From Cryomorphaceae bacterium (GTDB lineage Bacteria; Bacteroidota; Bacteroidia; Flavobacteriales; Schleiferiaceae), in NCBI GenBank assembly GCA_013911625.1, contig JACESW010000009.1, positions 1 through 17,577 of the forward strand: a stretch of DNA of 17,577 nt, in the 5' to 3' direction. A program made the position numbers and the translations under genes. Shown in pieces: positions 12,850 through 17,577 of the stretch. Within the stretch, counting starts at the first letter, position 1. Each line of letters starts with the position of its first letter. Under the pieces are notes generated by a model. The model searched no databases, had not been told where the DNA came from, and saw only the letters and a program-made list of their open reading frames with translations.

Positions 12850-13665
12850 TTATTTATGCAAATGTACATCCATTTGTGGATATGGAATAGAGATACCCTC
12901 AACATTGAACGATTTATATACCGCATCATTCATTGCGTAGTGTACGTCCCAATAATCTTCTGACTTCACCCATGCACGCGTGATGATGTTGACAGAAGAG
13001 TCTGCCATAGCACTTAATTCAACAAGGATAGGTTTGTCTTTAATAATTCTGGTATCGCCATCAATTAAGGTGTGAAGAATGGACTTTGCCTTATCTAAAT
13101 CGGCATCATAACCAATCCCGAAGGTCCATTCCAATCGCCTAAATTCCTGAGCACTATAATTCACCAAAGAGCCGTTACTCAATGCTCCATTGGGTAAAAT
13201 AATGAGCTTGTTGTCCGGTGTGGTAAGGGTGGTGACGAAAATTTGAATGGACTTCACCGTTCCTGAGTGGCCCTGGGCCTCAATAAAATCACCGACTTTG
13301 AATGGCTTGAACATCAATATCATCGCGCCGCCTGCAAAGTTTTGAAGCGTACCACTTAGTGCCATACCTACTGCCAAACCTGCAGCACCCAAAACTGCAA
13401 CTATGCTCGTCGTCGCGACTCCTAGTTGATTTATGGTGGCAATAATGACAAATGCCTGCAAGGTGATTTTCATGAGCGACTCCAAAAAGGTCGTCAAACT
13501 CGCATCCACATCTCGAAGGCTCATTGCTTTCTTGAACCCCTTGAGAATAATGCGTACGATGCGCATACCAATCCAAAGAATGAGCAATGCAATGATTCCT
13601 TGCTTAACCCACACTAGGGCGTTTTCTGTGATGGTCTCCATAGAGACTCCAATAATTTCTTCCAT
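12850..13665 (-). CDS. Small-conductance mechanosensitive channel (MscS family)
   Basis: 271-residue MscS-type channel of the short, three-helix class. Transmembrane helices are at about 16-38 (VWVKQGIIALLILWIGMRIV) and 66-88 (KITLQAFVIIATINQLGV), and the pore-lining third helix at about 92-125 has the Ala/Gly packing pattern VLGAAGLAVGMALSGTLQNFAGG. The beta domain follows with FKPFKVGDFIE, GTVKSIQIFVTTLTTPDNKLIILPNG, a strong MscS signature, and the C-terminal alpha-beta domain ending YPQMDVHLH. Role: emergency release of solutes on hypo-osmotic shock, in the inner membrane. It begins 18 nt after the stop of the polyprenyl synthase gene and is the last gene of that unit. ATG 13665 is preferred; an in-frame ATG eight codons in (METITEN) is possible. 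Confidence 0.95.
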   Translation of the reverse strand: MEEIIGVSMETITENALVWVKQGIIALLILWIGMRIVRIILKGFKKAMSLRDVDASLTTFLESLMKITLQAFVIIATINQLGVATTSIVAVLGAAGLAVGMALSGTLQNFAGGAMILMFKPFKVGDFIEAQGHSGTVKSIQIFVTTLTTPDNKLIILPNGALSNGSLVNYSAQEFRRLEWTFGIGYDADLDKAKSILHTLIDGDTRIIKDKPILVELSAMADSSVNIITRAWVKSEDYWDVHYAMNDAVYKSFNVEGISIPYPQMDVHLHK

Positions 13666-13683
13666 GATGTAACCGGTTTTGGT

Positions 13684-14658
13684 TTACTTCTTACGAGCAC
13701 CTGTGTAGGCAATAACCTCCTCTAAAGCAGTACGCTCTGCACTCTCAGGGAAATTAGAAAGAATTTCTGCAGCTTTCTGCAAATGCCCATCCATTTTCGA
13801 ACGAGCATACTCTAGTCCTCCAGACTTTCGAACGAAATCTACCACTTCAGCCACCTTTTTAGGTCTGTTGTGGTCTTTTTTAATGGTGCGTATGATCTGC
13901 TTGCGCTTCGATGCTGTAGTGTTTTGTAAGGCATTGATAAGCGGTAAAGTCATTTTCTGTTCCTTGATGTCAATTCCTGAAGGTTTACCCGTCAAATTAA
14001 CCTTTTCGAAATCAAATAAATCGTCTTTGATCTGGAATGCTAATCCAAGCTCGCGACCGAACATGCGCATCTGCTGTTGAATCTCTGATGATGCCTCTGC
14101 ACTTTGTGCTCCAACGACACAACATGTTTCTAGCAGTATGGCTGTCTTTTGCTGAATAACATCATAGTAGACCTCTTCTGTGATGTCCAATTTTCTTGCT
14201 TTCTCAATCTGAAGGAGCTCGCCTTCGCTCATGCTCTTCACTGCAGTGCTTACGGTACCGAGAAGTTCATATTGCTTTCTGTCTACCGCAAGTAAAAGCA
14301 CCTTAGACAAAAGGTAATCTCCAATGAGTACTGCTACTTTATTTTTCCAAAGCGCGTTAATTGAAAAGAAACCTCTCCGCATATCGGCATCATCTACCAC
14401 ATCGTCATGGACAAGAGTCGCTGTATGCATAAGTTCTATTAAAGAGGCACCGACGTAGGTACTGTCGTTTACTTTACCCAACATTTTTGCCGTCAATAGG
14501 ACGAGGATCGGACGAAGTTGCTTCCCCTTGCGCTTGACCATGTAATTCATGACGCGATCTACCAATGGGGTGTTTGACTTTAAATGTGCTTTAAACCGCA
14601 CATCAAACTCCTTCATCTCCTCAGCGATAGGTGCTTTAATAGAATTCAACTTTGACAC
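13684..14658 (-). CDS. Polyprenyl diphosphate synthase (trans-isoprenyl, octaprenyl/IspB-like)
   Basis: 324-residue all-trans prenyl diphosphate synthase that extends farnesyl or geranylgeranyl diphosphate with isopentenyl units, probably to make the side chain of menaquinone. Both aspartate-rich motifs are intact: HDDVVDDADMRRG (Asp85, Asp86, Asp89) with the adjacent Arg-Arg, and FQIKDDLFDFE (Asp212, Asp213, Asp216). KGKQLRPILVLL near residue 46 is the substrate-binding GKxLRP motif. The first DDxxD has two intervening residues and no insertion, typical of medium- or long-chain bacterial enzymes, but chain length cannot be read directly. The start is GTG (14658-14656), overlapping the TAG of the DjlA-like gene by one base (TAGTG), so coupling is likely. 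Confidence 0.95.
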   Translation of the reverse strand: MSKLNSIKAPIAEEMKEFDVRFKAHLKSNTPLVDRVMNYMVKRKGKQLRPILVLLTAKMLGKVNDSTYVGASLIELMHTATLVHDDVVDDADMRRGFFSINALWKNKVAVLIGDYLLSKVLLLAVDRKQYELLGTVSTAVKSMSEGELLQIEKARKLDITEEVYYDVIQQKTAILLETCCVVGAQSAEASSEIQQQMRMFGRELGLAFQIKDDLFDFEKVNLTGKPSGIDIKEQKMTLPLINALQNTTASKRKQIIRTIKKDHNRPKKVAEVVDFVRKSGGLEYARSKMDGHLQKAAEILSNFPESAERTALEEVIAYTGARKK

Positions 14659-15398
14659 TAGCTCCAGCCTTTTGATTTCTGAATGTGCTCATAGGCCTTC
14701 TGCACATTCAAAAAGGTTTCTTTGGCCGCAGCCTGTGCCTCGGCACCCGCATCAATGGTACGATCCGGATGATATTTTAATGCCATTTTTCGGTACGCCT
14801 TTTTCAATTCTGCTTCGGATGCGTTCTCACTCACCTCCAAAACTTTATACGCCCATCCCGTGTCCGATTCTTTGGAGAACATCGCTTTGATCGATTCAAA
14901 GTCGTACGGATTTATGCGAAGATTACGTGCTATACGACGAATCTCCTCCACCTCATTCTGATGCAAGTGACCGTCTGCCAATCCTAATTTAAACAGGAAG
15001 TGTATCAGCTGAAGACGTGTACTATGATTTGTAAAGCCGTTGATCTGGTTACACACTTTAGTTAGCGGAATCTGTTGATCAACTATTTTTCTAAAAACAG
15101 CAAAGCTCTCGTTGGCACGCTCCTTTCCGAACATGCTTACAAACTGTGCCCGAACAAAGTCCAACTCTTTCTGGGCAACCTTACCATCCGCTTTGATAAC
15201 GCGTGCGGCAAGAACCAATAGGGCGATATGAAAATCACTAGGTGAAGATTGTTGGGACCGTGTATAGGTACCGCTAGGCTTTTCACCTTCCACTAAATCG
15301 TGTAAACGATTAGCAAAGGCTACCCCAAGTATAGCGCCGATAGGCCCACCTAAAGACCAGCCTAAGCCGCCCCCAAAAATTTGAAAAAGTCGTTTCAT
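14658..15398 (-). CDS. DjlA-like TerB/J-domain co-chaperone
   Basis: 246 residues. An N-terminal glycine-rich hydrophobic segment at about 5-30 ([22 protein letters not shown]) may anchor it in the membrane as in DjlA. Residues 55-165 form a TerB-like domain with the paired acidic turns VIKADGKV and [10 protein letters not shown]. The C-terminal J domain (about 183-244) carries the essential HPD at 210-212 in [13 protein letters not shown], so it should stimulate DnaK. Family role: membrane-associated DnaJ-like co-chaperone; the client is unknown. It is the first gene of a three-gene unit with the prenyl synthase and MscS channel. An exact -7 element ends only 9 nt before the ATG, so the transcript may have almost no 5' leader. 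The link between a co-chaperone and prenyl synthesis seems to be operon convenience only. Confidence 0.92.
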   Translation of the reverse strand: MKRLFQIFGGGLGWSLGGPIGAILGVAFANRLHDLVEGEKPSGTYTRSQQSSPSDFHIALLVLAARVIKADGKVAQKELDFVRAQFVSMFGKERANESFAVFRKIVDQQIPLTKVCNQINGFTNHSTRLQLIHFLFKLGLADGHLHQNEVEEIRRIARNLRINPYDFESIKAMFSKESDTGWAYKVLEVSENASEAELKKAYRKMALKYHPDRTIDAGAEAQAAAKETFLNVQKAYEHIQKSKGWS

Positions 15399-15399
15399 T

Positions 15400-15419
15400 C
15401 CGAGCTCAAAGATACTCGG
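15400..15419 (-). promoter_or_regulatory. Promoter -7 element framed by a dyad, DjlA-like operon
   Basis: TATCTTTG (15414-15407, minus strand) matches TAnnTTTG exactly. It is bracketed by CCGAG (15419-15415) and CTCGG (15404-15400), perfect inverted copies 10 nt apart. No clean TTG is present at the -33 position. The predicted start is within about 5 nt of the ATG at 15398. Confidence 0.5.
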
Positions 15420-15453
15420 CTAAAACGGAAAAAACTAAAGCCTGTAATCGAGA

Positions 15454-15594
15454 TTAAACCACGAAATAGGCGAAGGCAGCAATACCTCCTATGATTACGA
15501 TTACTAAGGCGATCTGTGCGTAGAGTTGCGCGGTTGACATCTTCTCTTTCGCAGGTTTCATTCGACGACGTTTCGTCGTTGCTTGAGTGGACAT
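15454..15594 (-). CDS. Small single-helix membrane protein
   Basis: 46 residues from ATG 15594: a basic cytosolic N-terminus MSTQATTKRRRMKPAKEK followed by one transmembrane helix (about 23-46, AQLYAQIALVIVIIGGIAAF) reaching the C-terminal YFVV. The layout is a tail-anchor-like microprotein with positive-inside N-terminus. The open frame extends upstream to 15645, but those 17 residues cover a promoter-like TTG-N19-TATCTTAA (15649-15620), so the shorter form is preferred. I do not recognise the family. It lies between nrdA's terminator and the DjlA-like operon and is read from its own promoter. Evidence for expression is that promoter, the coherent topology and a standard stop; no homologue was checked. 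Confidence 0.55.
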   Translation of the reverse strand: MSTQATTKRRRMKPAKEKMSTAQLYAQIALVIVIIGGIAAFAYFVV

Positions 15595-15619
15595 AGCGAG
15601 TGTGTTTTGTTGTGTACCA

Positions 15620-15649
15620 TTAAGATATAAAAATCCTCCGAACACGCAA
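15620..15649 (-). promoter_or_regulatory. Promoter of the 46-aa membrane protein gene
   Basis: On the minus strand TTG (15649-15647), 19 nt, then TATCTTAA (15627-15620), agreeing with the Bacteroidota -33/-7 pattern except for the last two bases. The spacing is ideal. The start would fall about 20 nt upstream of ATG 15594. Confidence 0.5.
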
Positions 15650-15738
15650 AAGACTGATGCTGTATTTTACTTAAGACCAAGTGATTAGATAAAAACTATC
15701 AGAAAATTAGGCCCGTACTATTTGAGATGTTTTGACAC

Positions 15739-15770
15739 AAAAAACCCTCAGTGTTGGCTGAGGGTTTTTT
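15739..15770. terminator. Terminator of nrdA (bidirectional shape)
   Basis: Perfect 13-bp pairing of 15739-15751 with 15758-15770 around a 6-nt loop: core ACCCTCAG / CTGAGGGT with A-run and T-run on either side. It lies 20 nt downstream of the nrdA stop. The non-coding stretch 15650-15738 shows nothing else. Confidence 0.9.
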
Positions 15771-15790
15771 GATGTAATTATTTCCGGTGG

Positions 15791-17577
15791 TTAAGACCCA
15801 CAGGCCACACATTCGTCTGGATTATCTATTGAACAAGCAATTTTTTCTTCAGTCGTAACTTCTTCGCTCATTTTAGCCATAGCTTCTTTCTGTGCTTTTA
15901 CACGTGCTTCTACTTCTGCAGCTGTTGGCTCTGCTGTAGTAGCAGGAACAGCATCGGCTGTATCTGAAGTAGCACCCGAGCTAACGCCTGGACTCATATC
16001 TGTCTGAGCATTTTTCTTCACTGTGAACTTAATTGCACTTGTAGCCGGTTTAGAACGCAAGTAGTACATACCTGTTTTCAGACCTTTCTTCCACGCGTAG
16101 AAGTGCATTGAAGTCAGTTTACCCATGTTTGGACTTTCCATGAAGAGATTCAAACTCTGGCTCTGATCAATGAACATACCACGATCGGCTGCCATATCGA
16201 GAATGTCTCTCATAGAGATTTCCCATACGGTCTTGTAGATCGCTTTCAAATTATCTGGCACACCTTCAATGTTTTGTACTGAACCGTTCGTTGCCATCAA
16301 TGCATTCTTCATATCATCGTTCCAAAGACCCAATTCAATCAAATCGTTCAATAGGTGCTTATTCACTACGATGAACTCGCCTGAAAGTACACGACGAGTG
16401 TATACATTCGACGTGTACGGCTCGAAACATTCGTTGTTCCCAAGAATCTGAGACGTTGATGCAGTTGGCATTGGTGCCATCAATAAACTGTTTCTAACGC
16501 CGTGCTTTTCCACTTCTTCACGAAGCTCTTTCCAATCCCAACGACCGCTAAGTTCTTCATCCTTAACTCCCCAAAGATTGTGTTGGAACTGACCCTTAGA
16601 GATTGGTGAACCTTCGTACGTTTCATAAGCACCATCCTTCACAGCTTGGTCCTTCGACGAGCTTACTGCCGCGAAATACATGGTTTCGAAAATCTCTTTG
16701 TTCAATGCTTTCGCTTCCTCTGAGTCGAAAGGCATACGCAATTTGATAAACGTATCGGCCAAGCCTTGAACACCAAGCCCCACAGGACGGTGACGCATGT
16801 TTGAGTTTCTTGCTTCCACTACTGGATAGTAGTTACGATCAATCACTTGATTCAAGTTGTAGGTCACCTTGTAGGTTACATCGTATAATTTCTGATGATC
16901 AAACTTTCCGTCTTCCACAAACATTGGAAGTGCAATAGATGCTAGGTTACATACAGCAACCTCATCAGGTGACGTGTATTCTAAGATCTCAGTACACAAG
17001 TTTGACGAACGAATCGTACCTAAATTCTGCTGGTTCGATTTCAAGTTCGCAGCATCCTTGTAAAGCATGTACGGCGTACCCGTTTCAATCTGGCTTTCCA
17101 TGATTTTTGCCCAAACTTCACGAGCTTTCACCGTACGGCGACCTTTCCCTTCACTTTCATATTTGGTGTACAGGTCAACAAACTCTTGACCGTGACAATC
17201 GAACAGACCTGGACATTCGTTCGGACACATGAGCGTCCACTCTTCGTTCTTCTCAACTCGCTCCATAAAAAGATCTGGAATCCACATTGCGTAAAACAGA
17301 TCGCGTGCACGCATTTCTTCCTTACCGTGGTTCTTCTTCAAATCCAAGAACTCGTAGATATCTGCGTGCCATGGTTCAACATAAATAGCAAACGAACCCT
17401 TACGCTTACCGCCACCTTGATCTACGTAACGAGCGGTATCGTTGTACACGCGAAGCATTGGAACAATACCGTTGGAAGTACCGTTCGTTCCGCCAATGTA
17501 TGATCCAGTAGCACGGATATTGTGAATGCTCAATCCGATACCACCGGCACTCTGTGAGATCTTAGCCGTTTGCTTCA
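15791..17577 (-). CDS. nrdA: Ribonucleoside-diphosphate reductase alpha subunit, N-terminal part outside window
   Basis: Large subunit of class I RNR, making deoxyribonucleotides in the cytosol. The frame continues past the right edge; 594 C-terminal residues are visible, beginning [20 protein letters not shown]. The codon at 17533 is a TTG (Leu) inside this conserved run, not a start. Catalytic features: SNLCTEIL with the radical cysteine (codon at 16996-16994), its glutamate two residues on and asparagine two before; VCNLASIAL with the second redox cysteine; [26 protein letters not shown]; and the Tyr-Tyr pair in [10 protein letters not shown] for radical transfer. The first redox cysteine and any ATP cone lie off-window. 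A low-complexity Ala/Thr/Glu linker of about 60 residues leads to the redox tail [15 protein letters not shown], which has three cysteines. The small-subunit gene nrdB is not in view. The tail is mirrored by the microgene at 6620-6742. Confidence 0.97.
   Translation of the reverse strand, partial: KQTAKISQSAGGIGLSIHNIRATGSYIGGTNGTSNGIVPMLRVYNDTARYVDQGGGKRKGSFAIYVEPWHADIYEFLDLKKNHGKEEMRARDLFYAMWIPDLFMERVEKNEEWTLMCPNECPGLFDCHGQEFVDLYTKYESEGKGRRTVKAREVWAKIMESQIETGTPYMLYKDAANLKSNQQNLGTIRSSNLCTEILEYTSPDEVAVCNLASIALPMFVEDGKFDHQKLYDVTYKVTYNLNQVIDRNYYPVVEARNSNMRHRPVGLGVQGLADTFIKLRMPFDSEEAKALNKEIFETMYFAAVSSSKDQAVKDGAYETYEGSPISKGQFQHNLWGVKDEELSGRWDWKELREEVEKHGVRNSLLMAPMPTASTSQILGNNECFEPYTSNVYTRRVLSGEFIVVNKHLLNDLIELGLWNDDMKNALMATNGSVQNIEGVPDNLKAIYKTVWEISMRDILDMAADRGMFIDQSQSLNLFMESPNMGKLTSMHFYAWKKGLKTGMYYLRSKPATSAIKFTVKKNAQTDMSPGVSSGATSDTADAVPATTAEPTAAEVEARVKAQKEAMAKMSEEVTTEEKIACSIDNPDECVACGS

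Noticed and set aside
1..17577. Mobile elements, CRISPR arrays, phage genes, tRNA or rRNA
   Set aside because: No transposase or integrase motifs, no regularly spaced repeats and no tRNA-like cloverleaf were recognised; coding style is even throughout.

Overview
The window looks like a chromosomal core region of a Bacteroidota bacterium, probably Flavobacteriales. The family content fits: an M23 peptidase followed by a small MerR regulator, LemA with paired TPM proteins, a glucosaminidase with LysM repeats, a TonB-dependent receptor, and a DnaG with a degenerate zinc site. The promoter grammar also fits. Several intergenic gaps carry the Bacteroidota -7 element TAnnTTTG, often with TTG 18-19 nt upstream, and there are no Shine-Dalgarno sequences. 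I see no mobile element, CRISPR array, tRNA or rRNA. Genus cannot be fixed from this window.

Layout. (1) 1-2841, plus strand: a cell-wall/envelope operon of M23 endopeptidase (5' end outside the window), MerR-type regulator, LemA, a cytosolic TPM protein and an exported TPM protein with a glycine-rich tail, closed by a bidirectional terminator at 2855-2886. (2) 2908-5238, minus strand: a TonB-dependent receptor preceded by a clear TPP (thiamin pyrophosphate) riboswitch, so probably an outer-membrane importer of thiamin or a thiamin precursor. (3) 5273-7700: a GldL-like mini membrane protein, a secreted LysM glucosaminidase, a 40-codon free-standing gene whose product ends like the class I ribonucleotide reductase (RNR) alpha subunit, and a two-gene unit of a small beta-barrel-like protein and a membrane protein. 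(4) 7788-9101, minus: adenosylhomocysteinase, divergent from (5) 9163-10871, plus: a one-polypeptide fusion of 4'-phosphopantetheinyl transferase and GNAT acetyltransferase, coupled to a NadR-kinase-like P-loop protein. (6) 10854-15398, minus: dnaG, then a separate unit of DjlA-like co-chaperone, polyprenyl diphosphate synthase and MscS channel. (7) 15454-17577, minus: a 46-aa membrane protein and the C-terminal part of nrdA, cut by the window edge.

The most interesting item is the microgene at 6620-6742. It encodes a 40-residue acidic peptide ending in ACSIDNPECEACGS, nearly identical to the redox-active cysteine tail of the NrdA encoded about 9 kb away ([15 protein letters not shown]). The shared residues are mostly written with different codons, which implies selection on the peptide rather than a recent copy. 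The gene has its own Bacteroidota-type promoter and a perfect 20-bp stem terminator. It is a candidate tail-mimic or redox-relay partner of ribonucleotide reductase. I know of no description of such a protein, but I could not search. Secondary points are the riboswitch-controlled receptor with a possible mutually exclusive pairing, the PPTase-GNAT fusion, a P-loop in which the glycine before the lysine is tyrosine, and two convergent gene pairs that overlap at their stop codons.
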